Below, piece after piece: positions 41,940 to 54,426 of a stretch of 64,000 bases of DNA. Position numbers and translations under genes: made by a program. This DNA is from Branchipolynoe longqiensis (taxonomy: Eukaryota; Annelida; Polychaeta; Phyllodocida; Polynoidae). Under the pieces are notes generated by a model. The model saw only the letters and a program-made list of their open reading frames with translations. It did no database searches and had not been told where the DNA came from. Location of the stretch: contig CM059187.1 in assembly GCA_030323885.1 (NCBI GenBank), forward strand, positions 123,409,593 through 123,473,592. Reading direction: 5' to 3'. Position 1 is the stretch's first letter; each line of letters opens with the position of its first letter.

Positions 41940-43015
41940 AAGCACACAAGCACCCACACCCACACACCAGGACAGAAACACATAGCTATTCACACTAAAG
42001 CACACAGATATACACACAAGCGCATAGCTCTACACACAAGCACGTAGCTCTACACACAAGCGCATAGCTCAACACACAAGCGCATAGCTCTACACACAAG
42101 AACATAGCTCTTTACACAAGCACTTAGCTATACACACAATCTTTCGGCTATATAGACCCACACGTACACCCACAAGCACATAGCTATGCACACAATCACA
42201 TATCTTTGCACAGAAGGACGTAGCTATGCACACAAGCACATAGTTATACACACAAAACCACATAGAACTTACACATAGGCACATGCGTAGTCATGCATAC
42301 ACCCATACGAGCGCATGCACAATCACACACAATTACATAGTGACACACACAATCACATAGCTATGCACACAGACACACAACTATGCATAGTTATTCATAT
42401 TCAACAACAGATATACAGACACAAAGCACATAGCTATGAACACAACCACACAGCTGTACACACTCAAGACACATACCTATACACCTACAAGCAAATAGCT
42501 ATGCCCACATGCTTTATTAATAGTAATAGGCATGCACACACCCACACCTACATCCACACCCACACATAGCTATGAATCCACACACACAAACACATAAATG
42601 TGCACACATACAAAACATATAACTATGCTCACACACATACCACACGTATCCACGCACACACACCACACATAAGCTATCCGCACACCTGCACACAAGCATA
42701 TAACTGTGCACACACACAACACACATCTATGCACATACATGGATGTGCACAGAACGATATACACACACAACCAAAACACGCACACCTATGCACATACATG
42801 GATGTGCACAGAACTATATACACACACAACCAAAACACACCCACAACGCACACCTATACGCACACATGGATGTGCAAGAACTATACACACACACAACCAA
42901 CACACACAACACACATGTATGCACACACACATAGAGCGCGCAGAACTATACACACACCCAAACAAAGCACACACACACAAACAAACAAAAACACAAACAA
43001 AGAGAGACACAACCG
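41940..43015. repeat. CA-rich degenerate minisatellite
   Basis: Variants of CACACAAGCACATAGCTATA recur at about 20-24 bp. At 42725-42920 a longer unit appears (TGCACATACATGGATGTGCA, ACACACACAACCAAAACACA), repeated about three times. Confidence 0.85.
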
Positions 43016-43800
43016 AGCGGCGACTTTGCAATTATCCAATTATAAGGATTGTCCGACACTGACACGGACGCTAACCATGAAGGGTTTAAATGTGTAATTA
43101 GTGTAAGTATAACGATGCCATCGCATTTGTATTATTGTAGCGGCCTGTGTGTAGTGCGTTAACTGAATTGTGTACAATCTACCAAGAACACTGAGCGAAG
43201 GTGCAATGAGAATGGTTTATTGCATGTGGAAACATTGTGTCTTTTATTTTCCCCTTTTAGCTTATTTTGTTGTTCCAAATTAATGTAAAAGTTGTAGGAA
43301 TAACAGCGAACGTGTGTACATTACTTTATTTGCTCGTTACCAACATCATTGCGACTATTTCTCGAGGTTGTTGGGGTGGTTTTTTTGGGGGGAGGGGGAT
43401 GTTTTTTCCCCCTCAAATAGTGTGACCGAACATTGTTTTGGGTTTTGTTTTTACTACTCGCGTGGTAAGGATGTGGTCATAGTTTTAGTGTACAAAGAAA
43501 AGGGTATATTTTCACATGTAATATGCACCAGGATGGTTCTAATATAACAGGCCGTGGATAGTAAGTATTACTACACTTTGTGGCCCAGGGATATTGAGAC
43601 GGCCCTATCTCTCTCTCTCTCTATATATTGTGTTGTATGTACATAATGTCTGTGCATGTATGTACAACACACACACACCAGATGGTGTCTATGCTATGTG
43701 TTTCCGATCCGCTCTTTATAATAGTTATACCACGTCTTCGGTTTTAGCACAATGCTCTGAAGTGTTTCGTTGAAACTTATTTATTGTGTATATTTGCATA
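43016..43800. other. Unclassified DNA downstream of ROR
   Basis: No gene recognised. This might include distal 3' UTR, but nothing in the sequence shows that. Confidence 0.35.
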
Positions 43801-43819
43801 TAGGCCATTCATAGCATGT

Positions 43820-44040
43820 AGTTATATATATGCATGGTATTCACAACATATATATATATATGTATATATATGTTGTGAATATGTATATATATATATGATG
43901 TGTATACATATATATACATATATGTATATATATATATGCACATGGTATGCACATGATATATATAGGTATGCCTATGTATAATATGCATATATTACAGTCA
44001 TGTAATATGCATGTAATAGATTATATGCATATGATATATT
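43820..44040. repeat. TA-rich tract with ATATGCAT words
   Basis: TATATA runs are interspersed with TATGCATG palindromes. Confidence 0.8.
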
Positions 44041-44470
44041 TATCGCCTCGACTACTCCCTAGTTTCAATGCATATAGTGATGGTCAATTGTAAATGAGTG
44101 GCTTTTTCTAACATTTTAACTTAAACTAAATGTACAACAAAAAGAGTACTTTTCCGCCGAGGCGCCCTGCTATATGATAGCCTTCAGTATTCAAGTATTC
44201 TACATAGTTTGGGATGACTGGTAGTAATCGGGCGGCGCTTGCTTCTTTCTGCATGGCTGCCAGGTTCGAATCCGTTAGTGCTTCAAGTGTACACCACATA
44301 CTAATGGTGAGCGCACACCACGTACTAATGGGGCGCGTACACCACGTGACATTCGGCAGAGAAAATAACGGGGCGATTCGCGTTTTATAATGACTCATTA
44401 TATCCTGAATTGAAAAGCACATGCGCAGTGCTAAAAATCGATTGAGACCCAATCAACCAAGGACATGTAC

Positions 44471-44561
44471 GTGTATTTATATATTATACATATTTATATT
44501 ATATATTATTTATACATATATATGTATATATAATATAAATATGTATAATATATAAATACAC
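44471..44561. repeat. Perfect 36-bp inverted repeat (AT palindrome)
   Basis: Arm 44471-44506 (starts GTGTATTTATATATTATACA) is an exact reverse complement of 44526-44561, separated by 19 bases. It lies within a larger TA-rich tract to about 44870. Confidence 0.92.
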
Positions 44562-44879
44562 ATACATATTTATTTTATACATATAATACATATCTAAATA
44601 TATTTATATAATATATATGTGTATTATATATGCTATATAAATATAATTAGATATGTATGATATTATACATATTATAAGAATATATATGTACTATATATCT
44701 ATACATGCATATATACATGTATATGTATATACACATATGTATATATCCATATATACATACACACATACATAAACATATATATACTACATACATATATATA
44801 TGTATATATATACTATACATATATGTAATATATATATATGGATATATTTATATAATATATTATATACACACACACCGCT

Positions 44880-45911
44880 AGCTTCTGCAAACCACGTGAC
44901 CATTTCCGCATTTGATGATCACTGAACATAAGACGTTGACTGAGATGCTATTTTCGTTTTGACTTATTAAGTTTGTTACTTACTTATGTTTTCCCACCCT
45001 GTCAAGTATGTTCACGGGGGATGTTGCTACATAACGATTTATTGTTGTGGATATTCTATTTACAAAATGACAGAGCGAGAGAGATACAACAACAAAAGTA
45101 ACTAAATTTTATATGGATGTAATATTTGTGTACAAACTAAAGTATTATATGTGTTCGAATCATAGCAGCGTGTTATTGTGAACATATCTTGCCAGATCTT
45201 AGGATCGGCCGGGTTTTTCCCCCCTCCCCAACAGACTTGACATTGAGGTCGGGTTTATTAATTAAATTGCCAAGTAGCTGATATTAAAAACTAAGGGTTA
45301 CCCAGGATTATGAGAACAATCAATCCACTTTCAATCATGACAACAGCTAATTAAGTGTACAAATTAGCGACAACCACCACCATTACTGATGCTTCATATG
45401 AGTACAGTTGTACACAACTGCACACAATATGGAAATTACTGAACGGTTCTTAATTAACGGAAAACAAGAAGAGCTTAGGCCAAATAAAAGAAAAGTTGGT
45501 GATCATCCTTTTGATCACACAGATCAGGGTCGGGCGGGCGGTTTTTATTTTGATTTTGTATTTGTTCTGGCATATGACGTAGATGTAATACGTAGCTATG
45601 TTGAACAGATTTTGTGCTTAGAAAAGTTTAATTGCTGCTAGCCCGACACATTTTTTTTTACAGTTTACACATTTATTTTGTTTAAATCAGAGATGGGTGA
45701 TTTTTTTCAGTCACGGGTGGGGACGATCAACAATTGTTATTTTTTATTTGGCCTTATGTATAATAATAGGTGTGTTGTGTAAAAGACAAGGAAAATGCAG
45801 TTATTGCCACGTATGTGGTTGTAGCAAACATTCTACTATACAGAATAGTAGACTCCTTGGTTGTACTCGTCACTAATTCAATTGGTTCAGATAACACCTT
45901 ACTTCCCATAT
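44880..45911. other. Unclassified intergenic DNA
   Basis: No gene or named repeat recognised. A 77-residue frame at 45408-45641 has no recognisable domain. Confidence 0.4.
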
Positions 45912-46366
45912 GGGCCGTAATCGATTAACACGACCCGGGCGACTCGGCTCACCCGAGTCGTCAGAATTTCAAATAGAACACCGCGAGTGGAGTCGACAAA
46001 TACACGTGCCGTGTGCAAAACGACCCGACCCCAGTAACCCACCTCTTGGTTGGGGTTTGCTAGGAGCGATGACGTCACATCTGTGCTGGTACCTGGAGGA
46101 TAACAGCTACCGGTACACCTCCTACTGTTGTCTTAATGCTTTTTGTTTTTTTAATAACCCAGATTTTCAGCTTCTACAATCATAAAATACTTTAAATCCC
46201 ATTTTGCTGTACTTCTATCGGTTATTGAAAAAAAATATTAAGTTTCAGATTAAGCCACCATTTTGTCCACCCCGAGCGTATTCGTTTATTCAACCCGAGT
46301 CTGTAGGATGTGCGCATGCGCCAAAAAGTGGCTCGGGTGACCCGAGTTGATTAATCGATGACGCCC
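45912..46366 (-). mobile_element. TIR element family C, copy 1
   Basis: Ends GGGCCGTAATCGATTAACAC and GAGTTGATTAATCGATGACG + CCC are inverted repeats carrying TAATCGATTA-like cores. The inside matches 48781-49250 in the opposite orientation (TGTGCGCATGCGCCAAAAAG; CCCAGTAACCCACCTCTTGG). Confidence 0.87.
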
Positions 46367-46929
46367 TTGGTGTCTTCTGCCCTGTACACCAGCTATCTGC
46401 TATATATATTCGAGAGACGAGCGAATCGACTGTACATCTACCGTGTGTGTATATTTTCCTTGTTGGGGGTGGGGCTCGGGGGGGGGGGGTGACATACACT
46501 GGTCTGGTGCGTGTGTATGTACCACCTCATCAATGCCGGGTGTGGAAGACCGACCGTAGTGCTGTATAGTGGTGGACGTTACTTTGTTCTGTGCTTTAAT
46601 GTGATATTATCCTAGGTTTTTTTATTGTGGTGTGAGCGTCACCCTGCCACCTGGTGACGAAATCAATAACGATATATATATAATGAGTTATTTACGTATA
46701 CACCGTGTTAAACACTGTTCAATCCACACACCATCCCCCAACCCCCACATCTCGCAGCACGCCAGTCACATTACTGGGGTGTCCACAAGTATAGCTCTGC
46801 ATTAATGAAGAACAATTGTACATGGAAACGTGGCAGACAATCATTGATATACTGTATACGTGTGTGATGGAGAATATAATTCATGTTCTATATACATGTG
46901 TGTTGTTGACTTGTTCGTTTGTCAGTTTC

Positions 46930-47294
46930 TTAAAGTTGCATAATCCGATGTTTTTGTCAGTTTCTTAAATTTGCATAATCCGATGTTTTTTTTAGTTTCT
47001 GTCACTTTTCTGATATAGATATATTAAGCTGATTGTTATATTCTACATTACTTTAGTTTGAAGTAATTTTGTCTTAAATGGCAAATGTTTTAGGTGTTTG
47101 ACCATGTAAAATTAGTTTTGGCAAGCACGCCAAAACTCTGAGACCGTAGGGTGCTGCAGTAACCGATTCTTAAATTGACTCAGCAATAAAATGCTTCCTA
47201 AGTGCATCAGTATCAAAGTTAGATATGTAGAATCAAATCTAAATAATTGTATTTGTTTTGAAAAGTTGATGCTTCATCGGACTATGCAGCTTTC
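46930..47294 (+). mobile_element. TTAA-type MITE family M, copy 4
   Basis: TTAAAGTTGCATAATCCGAT opens the element and is repeated about 35 bp later (TTAAATTTGCATAATCCGAT). It ends CATCGGACTATGCAGCTTTC. Internal family words are intact (TTTTGGCAAGCACGCCAAAA). Confidence 0.88.
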
Positions 47295-47500
47295 AAGTTG
47301 CCTAATCTAATGGTTTTGAGTTTGTCATTTTTACAGATAAATATATCAGATTAATTGTTATAATCTACCATGCTTTAGTTAAAAAAATAATCTTATTATT
47401 AAATAGCTATTATTTTTTTAGAGATATGAAGTGGAAACATGCAAAATAATGTTGCCAAGCATTCAACACTTTGTAGGCATCAGCAGTAACAGGTCCTATT
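47290..47500 (+). mobile_element. TTAA-type MITE family M, copy 5 (5' half)
   Basis: Starts at the end of copy 4 with CAAGTTGCCTAATCTAATGG and continues with family words to CAGCAGTAACAGGTCCTATT. The 3' half is missing. Confidence 0.7.
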
Positions 47501-48255
47501 CACACTATTCACGCGTGACCTAATTAGGCATCATAACGAGGTTGAGTATGCATTAGGTTTTGGAAATGGCAGTAAGACACTGCTGTGTACTGATGTGTAT
47601 GAACTACGACAAATTAAAGGAGTAAAATTTGAAGCTATTCACATTTTAAACTATATTCATTTTTGCATAAATTTTTTCTATCTATTGGTCAATTTTCATG
47701 AAGATTGATGATCAGATGCATTACAGTAGGCGATGTCAACAAAGTCGCTCAGCCTGGTTGCCAATCCTTTCTTAAATTCAAAATTGCATAACTTTCTTAA
47801 TATAGATATATTTAACAAATATATTATAACCCTTTTAAAGCTTTTATTAATTGTAATTACTATAGTAAGATTATTTGTTTAACTGTGTTACACAGATAAC
47901 TACACTGACAGTGCTGCATTACATGGTACCGCCATAACTATGCAGACTTGAAGTTGACAGTCACATTGTAGTTAAAGAATGGGAAAGTCACCATGCAAGG
48001 TTCACCCAATCTTCCTGAAAATTGGCCAATAAATAGAAAACAGGTATGCAAAGATGACTATGGTAGTTTAAAAAATGAATACCCTCAAATCTGAGTGATT
48101 TTGAGAGGTATTGGTCAACGAAAAAGTATTAACATTACTTTTCATACAGCGGCGCCTCGCAGATGCGTACGTGGCCTCGGTATGGTTTCAACATGGCCAC
48201 GGCATGAATAGCGTAAATTAAAATGACATATTGTTCCCTTCTAGCCGCAATTAAT
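47501..48255. other. Unclassified intergenic DNA
   Basis: No gene or named repeat recognised. Confidence 0.35.
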
Positions 48256-48257
48256 AG

Positions 48258-48370
48258 TTAATAATTGCATCAGTATCTAAGTTAGTTAGATATGCATGAT
48301 CTAATCTAAATAAGTGGTTTGGTTTCGAAAAGTTTATGTTTCGGTTGGACTATGCAGCAAGCTTAATTTA
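48258..48370 (+). mobile_element. TTAA-type MITE family M, copy 6 (3' end)
   Basis: GCATCAGTATCTAAGTTAG and CGGTTGGACTATGCAGC, then TTAATTTAA. The 5' part is absent. Confidence 0.7.
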
Positions 48371-48394
48371 ATGAAGGCACATTTCGAAGCTATA

Positions 48395-48735
48395 TAGACC
48401 AGACGGGATGGCCGAATGAGTTAGAGCTTCCGTCTCCCATGTTGGTAGACCATGGGATCGTGGATTCGAACCCTGGACGAGTCAAACCAATAACTTTAAA
48501 ATTTATACCTGTTGCTTCCTAGCCAGGCGCTTGGCATTATTAGGGTAGGGCAGGGACTGTCTAGCTCAGTGGCAGGATAATGTGACTGAGTGGGATATCA
48601 GGTCATGGTGCTGGCGGCCTCGTTTCCCAGTGGGGCAGCACTATAAAGTCGCCATGAGTGCGCACTGTCACAAGTCGGTACCCATCCTGATATTACCTTA
48701 GATGTTGCTAGGACATAAAACAACAAACAAGCAAA
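48395..48735 (+). repeat. SINE1, tail A, full-length with an 11-bp target duplication
   Basis: Head GGATGGCCGAATGAGTTAGA and GGATTCGAACCC, complete body, tail A (TTAGATGTTGCTAGGACATA). TCGAAGCTATA at 48384-48394 is repeated exactly at 48736-48746. Confidence 0.95.
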
Positions 48736-48780
48736 TCGAAGCTATAGCCGTTCTGTACATTTTATTCCACATAATCACTT

Positions 48781-49250
48781 GGGGCGTAATCGATTAATCA
48801 ACTCGGGTCACCGAGCCACTTTTTGGCACATGCGCACATCCTACAGACTCAGGTCGAATAATCAAATACGCTTGTCCATGCTTGGGGTGGAAAAAATGGT
48901 GGCTTAATCCAAAACCTTTTTTTATATTTTTTTTTTTCCCAAATAACCTATAACACTACAGCAAAATAGTATTTAAAGTATTTTATGATGGCATAGTTTA
49001 GTTATATTTCCATTTCATTAATCTAGGTTATTAAAAAAAAAAAAACATGTATGACTGGTATTGGTAGCTGTTATCCTGCAGGATGGTGCCAGCGCAAATG
49101 TGACGGCATCGCTCGGAGCCAACCCCAGCCAAGAGGTGGGTTACTGGGTCGGATCGTTTTTTCACAGGGCGTGTCTATTTGTCGACTCTACTCACTGTGT
49201 TCGATTTGAAATTCTGACGACTCAAGTGACCGTCTTAATCGATTACGGCC
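48781..49250 (+). mobile_element. TIR element family C, copy 2
   Basis: Begins GGGGCGTAATCGATTAATCA and ends TCTTAATCGATTACGGCC. It shares its internal sequence with 45912-46366 but in inverted orientation, with additional T and A runs. Confidence 0.87.
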
Positions 49251-49955
49251 TTAGTGACTGGTATATTTGAGGCAACAAACGTCTCACTGTTGCAAGTCTC
49301 TGGCGTCTAGTATTTCTATAGCTACATAAATGTCTACCTTTTAACTTCAAATATCTTCATGAAGAGCCTTTTAATACAAAGGTTATCCCAACGCAACAAA
49401 CATTTAGGGATCACATTAATATATATGTCGTGAAATTATATCCAAGAAACTCAAAGCCATCGGACTCTACAATTTCTCATTATCTCCCAATCAAATTGCG
49501 AGCAGGACTTGTGAGAGTAGGCCTATATAAGCTAAGTATTAAATGGGTGCTAAGAAAATAAGCTGAGGTGTGGCTTCAAAAAGTGAGAAGAAACTTCGGT
49601 CTAAATTAATGTGATCAGGTGATAGAATTGGGATAAAACTATCGTCTGTAGTAATATTTTAACAGAATGTTACTGCAGATTATAGCTCTCAATACTTGTC
49701 TTCAAACTGAATCGGAAGTGCATTAACTGAAAATAAGGATTACATCTGCGATTGTTACAATTTGAATACTTTCTAAAAAAGGGTGTATATGTGACAGATG
49801 GGGAAGAAAATATAGATAAAGAGAAGTAATTTAGGGGCAGACACAACTGGAGCATATTTAGAAAGATGTCTGAGTAACTAAGACAGTCAATGTCATTTTA
49901 GATGGAAGAAGAAAACTTATGTAAAGCAACCAAGCAAGCGGTAACGATGGGCTAG
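49251..49955. other. Unclassified intergenic DNA
   Basis: No gene or named repeat recognised. Confidence 0.35.
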
Positions 49956-50195
49956 TTAAAGTTGCATAGTTCAATGTTTTTGAGTTTATATATGTGTAAG
50001 ATAACTAGATGAGGTTAATTGGTATAATCAATCCCACTTTCATTTAAAGTGAATTAGTTTAGTATTAGGATATTTGAAATGTAAAACATAAAATTAATCT
50101 TAGCAAGTAGGTCAAAACTTTAACACCTGTAGGCTTCTGCAGTAACAGGTTCTATGAAATTGACGTAGTTTTCTATTCGAAGCCTATGTACACTA
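49956..50195 (+). mobile_element. TTAA-type MITE family M, copy 7 (5' part)
   Basis: TTAAAGTTGCATAGTTCAAT, then family words through GGCTTCTGCAGTAACAGGTT. A possible displaced 3' end (GATGCTTTCATTGGACTCCG) lies near 50580. Confidence 0.75.
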
Positions 50196-50694
50196 AAATC
50201 TAGATTATTAATTCCTTCCATAACCAATAGAGACAGTAAAAGAGGAGACAAGTCAGATTCGTGTGGATCGAGCCTATAACTCTGGCTGGCCCTTAAGACC
50301 TACCTTTAATTTATTGAACTAAATAGATGGTGAAATGAGCCATTAGTAGGTGGGCGAGGCGCCACCTGGAGGAAAGGAGGGGAAATTGGGGAGCTACTTG
50401 GAAGCAGGTCTCCCGTTCCCCAGGCCGCACCCCAACCTCCCGTAACCCATAGAAGCAAGGAACATACCAAAGGGAAGGTTTACAGGAGCAATATTGGAAT
50501 AAGAACAACAAAAGAGAGGAGCATTACATACATAATAATATTTGCATAATTACTTTATACCTAAGATAATTGAAAATGTGATGCTTTCATTGGACTCCGT
50601 GCCCAGGTACATGAAAACCTCCGCTTGGTCGCGTTTCTGTAGGCCCTACCTGACGCGGTGACCAAATCGGTAAAAACAGTTAGGCTTTTCGTAC

Positions 50695-50978
50695 ATTTGG
50701 ACCATTTAAATCCCAGTCAGGTCCAACCAATGACTTACAAAATTGATCCTTGTTGCTACCTAGCCTGACACTCATCATTAATAGGATAGGGTAATTACTG
50801 CTTTGCTCGGTATCAGGATAATGTAACTGAGGGGGATTTTGTGTCATGGTGCAACCCGCAACCCGGTCTCCCAGTGGGGCAGCACTATGAAATCACAAGT
50901 CTAGAGTCGTCCTGATTTTACCGTAGATGTTGCTAGGACGCAAAACCCCCAATAAACAAACAAAATAAACAAATCACT
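50695..50978 (+). repeat. SINE1, tail A, head-truncated
   Basis: ACCAATGACTTACAAAATTG, CCCAGTGGGGCAGCACTATG, TAGATGTTGCTAGGACGCAA and an A-rich end. CATTAATAGGATAGGG keeps the unbroken TTAA that is the insertion point of the nested MITE at 36757. Confidence 0.85.
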
Positions 50979-51208
50979 GCTCTGGAGATTGTGATATTTG
51001 TAGGCCAAGTGCTATTACATTGAATCGCACTGACAAAGGGTCAAAGTGGCGCCACCTCGGAGCGTTCCTTCGAACTAAAACTAATTCGTTGTAGATTTCT
51101 CATACGACTGTCACCCTCTAGTAGCGGAAATGAGAACTAAATTGTCCCCGTCGCCTGTTCACCCCCTGCACGCTATCTGGCACCTTCAGTTTATTAACGA
51201 GCGTAAAC

Positions 51209-52028
51209 ACAAGGCACTCCTTCGACGGTTCGTGACTTTTACAATGATAGTAATAGACCCCGAGCTAGTGGCATCTATCGGCAGAATTTGGAACCACGCT
51301 CGTCGGGTCGTTTCCCTAACTGCCTATGACTTCACATGCTATATCTCCATAAAAATGCTTGGAAGAATAATCAAATGCCTGATTATAGTCAGATATTAAT
51401 AGCGCAACAGGCATCATCCTTGTAATATATAAAAAAGACAACTATTTTGTATTTTTCTTTGGGGTTTCACCGCCACTCTCTTAACCTGTATTAAACCCTA
51501 CAAGTTTAAGTTGCATAGTCCGATGGTTTTGAGTTTCTGCCATTTTTCTGAGATAAACATATTGAATTGATTATCATAATCTATCTAATGTTAGTTTGAA
51601 GTAAGTTTTATTTTAAAGGGCTAACTTCTGAGATATTTGAAGTACAGACATGTCAAATTAGTTTTGACAAGCACACCAAAACTCTGACACCATAGGCTTC
51701 TGCAGTAGTAGGTTCTATTAAATCTGCTCAGTATTCCCTTCTATGTTACAACACATGCTTAATATGTGCATCAATATCTAAGTTAGATATGTAGAACCAA
51801 ATCTAGATAATTGTTTTGGTTTTGAAAATTGGATGCTTCATCGGACTATGCAACTTTACGCTAGTGACATCAATCAGCAGAATCTGGAACTACTTTTTTA
51901 GTCTGGTAGTTTTCAGCTTAACTGGCGGGGTTTATTGGAAAGAGTTCCAATATCAGTGTCCTGAATGGAGATATTTCGCGTATCTGATTGGCTGAATTTA
52001 ATATAATTGTTATGTCCTTAAACACAAT
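51209..52028 (+). repeat. Duplicated unit U, copy 1 (carries MITE M copy 8)
   Basis: Two blocks, 51209-51505 and 51859-52028, are repeated in the same order at 52028-52402 and 53832-53940. Shared words include CCCTAACTGCCTATGACTTC and GAGTTCCAATATCAGTGTCC. Each copy has been split by a different MITE. Confidence 0.85.
51506..51858 (+). mobile_element. TTAA-type MITE family M, copy 8
   Basis: TTAAGTTGCATAGTCCGATG to CATCGGACTATGCAACTTTA. The paralogous site in unit U copy 2 (CTAGTTAAGCTAGTGAC near 52339) is empty with one TTAA. Confidence 0.92.
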
Positions 52029-52402
52029 GCACGCTCCTTCGACAGTTTGTGACTTGTACAATGATAGTAATAGACCCCCGCCAGTTAAGCTAGTGACATC
52101 TATGGGCAGAATTTGGAACCGCGCTAGTTGGGTCGTTTCCCTAACTGCCTATGACTTCACATGCTATATCTCCATAACGAATGCTTGGAAAAATAATCAA
52201 ATGCTTGATTATAGTGAGATATTCATATCGCAACAGGCATCAAGCTCTTATCCTTGTAATAGATTTTTTTTTAAAGACAATTATATTGTATTTTTCTTTT
52301 GGGTTTCACCACCAATCACTTCACATGTATTAAATTCTACTAGTTAAGCTAGTGACGTCAATCGGCAGAATGCGGAACTACTTTAGTCAGGTAGTTTCCA
52401 GC

Positions 52403-53831
52403 TTAAAGTTGCAGAGTTCGATTGTTTTGAGTTTCTGCCCTTTTTCTGAGATAAAAATATTTAATTGGTTGTTATAACCTACCTTACTTCAGTTTGAAGT
52501 AACTTTCATTTTAAATAGCTAACTTTTGAGATATTTGAAGTGCAAACATCCTAAATTGATTTTGGCAAGCATGCTTATGCAGTATCAGGTTCTGTTCAAT
52601 TGTGTATGTTGGCCCGCCAACATGATTAATTTGCATACGAGGAGTCCGACATGCCCCATTGCACAAGACCACATGACATGCCATGTCATGCTTGACTGTA
52701 CATGCCACCCCCCACTCACCTCCCTCACCCCACTCACGTGCTTTGCTGCCCCCCTCCTTTGCTGCCCCCCCCCCTCCCCCCCAAGTCTCACCCATATATA
52801 GGCACCGATTCCCTTGTCCTACAAACAGAGGAGACACAGACTTGCTATCCGGACCGCACTTCATCCACACCTCTCTCTATCTCCTCTCCGCTTGCCTTGC
52901 TCCTCCTTGATATGTCTGAAAAGAGTTCCAGGAGGGGGAGCCGGCCAGCATTTCACTTTCTACTCTTACTCTGTCCGTGTCTATGGCTCACTGGTTGGTC
53001 ACCATAGAGCAAATAGACATGGTCCTTTGACTCAACTCTCCTCATTTCTCTTTCCTAGACTCTACCATTTCTATTTCTCCCATGCATACTTCTCCCCCTA
53101 ACCAGGGGAGTTGTGTGCTTGGGTGGGGCCCTGTACCTTTACGTTTCTCTCGCTTTGTTCTCATTGCTGGAACCACCGCTGCACCCATCTTTACATACCT
53201 TTCCTCGAAACCCTTGCTGCTGTCTCCTGGATACAAGTGCTCAACTACCGCCGGACCGAAGAGATTCGGGGCCGCCCCAACGCTTCGCCATTACAACGTT
53301 GTAAAGATGTTCCCAGCTTCTCCAACCATCCCTGCTGAAGATTAATCTTCAACCAAAGATTGGGCCGATTTATTGGAGCCTCTCTATAATGTTGCAGTTC
53401 TGCAAGCAGTAACCGTCGTAAGGTTACAAATCACCCCAAGCAAGTCCTACAAGCAGTCTTGAGCTCAAAGCCAGGCTTCACACAAACCATGTCCATGGTA
53501 TACTGAACAGAGTCAACCTGCATGATCGCCTGCCTACAGCCACCGACTTATACTTAACCCATGCCCACGGCATACTGACCGCAGTCAACCTGCATGATCG
53601 CCTGTCTTCAGGCACAAACTTATTTTGTTTAATCTGCTTTGTCAAATTGATATAATAAATCTTCTTCACTACCCTTGACTCCGAGTGTTTCAAATTGACT
53701 CAGTATGCCCTTCAATGTGGCAACAAATGTTTAATAAGTACACTAATATCTAAATTAGATATGTAGAATAAAATCTAGGCGAGTATTTTTGTTTTCAAAA
53801 TTTGACGCTTCATCGGATTATGCAGCTTTAA
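52403..53831 (+). mobile_element. TTAA-type MITE family M, copy 9, split by a solo LTR
   Basis: TTAAAGTTGCAGAGTTCGAT opens it and ATCGGATTATGCAGCTTTAA closes it. Without the LTR and one target copy it is about 334 bp, the size of intact copies. Unit U copy 1 has the empty site TTTTCAGCTTAACTGGCGG near 51917. Confidence 0.93.
52603..53692 (+). mobile_element. Solo LTR of an LTR retrotransposon
   Basis: Starts TGTATGTTGGCCCGCC and ends CTCCGAGTGTTTCA (TG...CA), 1090 bp. It is flanked by identical AATTG at 52598-52602 and 53693-53697, a perfect 5-bp target duplication. A TATA-like CATATATAG lies near 52792, followed by a C-rich region. An AATAAA signal near 53655 lies 37 bases before the end. 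A 5-bp duplication is usual for Gypsy or BEL elements, but the family is not determined. No coding part or second LTR was found. Short frames inside are not genes. Confidence 0.88.
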
Positions 53832-54426
53832 CTGACGCGGTCTATTGAAAAGAGTTCCAATGTCACTGTTGTCAGTGTTCTGAATGGAGATATTTCACGT
53901 ATCTGATTGGCTGAATTTAATATAACTATTATGTCCTTAAGGGTAATATTTCTCCTATCTGATTGGCTGATTTAATATGATTAACACTTATATTGCCGAC
54001 GATGAATACAGTGGCTCGTGAGAAATGTATTCTTGGACTTTACTTGTGCAGAGTGCAGCACCGTAATAATTGTTTTATTTTCGCATTTTATTATGGTAAG
54101 TAATTGGGTGTGTGAGGGATTATTGTTGTTGTTGTTGCAAATATACTACCCGGCAATGTTAGATATTCACATTTGTTTTAAAAATATGTGACCATACTAA
54201 AAGAAAAGAAACCTATTGTAATGTAACTTTTACCCAATCAGTCAGAAACACGAATGATGATCTTTAGTTTAAGCCAGGATATCCATATTTGAAAATAGAT
54301 GAAATAGACATATACCTGCACACAATGGTATGCAGGTATTGCAATACCTCAGGAAATGTGACGCCCCTGCCCTGCCGAGTTGTAAACTACTGCCTTGTGG
54401 TACAGGTTCTTTATAGAACCGAAGGC

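Larger units (their letters stand above)
52028..53940 (+). repeat. Duplicated unit U, copy 2 (carries MITE M copy 9 and a solo LTR)
   Basis: Direct counterpart of 51209-52028. After removal of the MITE and the LTR, the order of shared words is the same as in copy 1. Confidence 0.85.

Noticed and set aside
45408..45641. 77-residue frame as a possible gene
   Set aside because: No recognisable domain, no splice signals with partners, and AT-rich surroundings.
51130..52347. Two similar short frames that could suggest a duplicated small gene
   Set aside because: The similarity is explained by the duplicated unit U at DNA level. Frames differ in ends and carry no domain.
52511..53345. Several 60-120 residue frames
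   Set aside because: They lie in a solo LTR, where coding frames are not expected, and none resembles a known protein.
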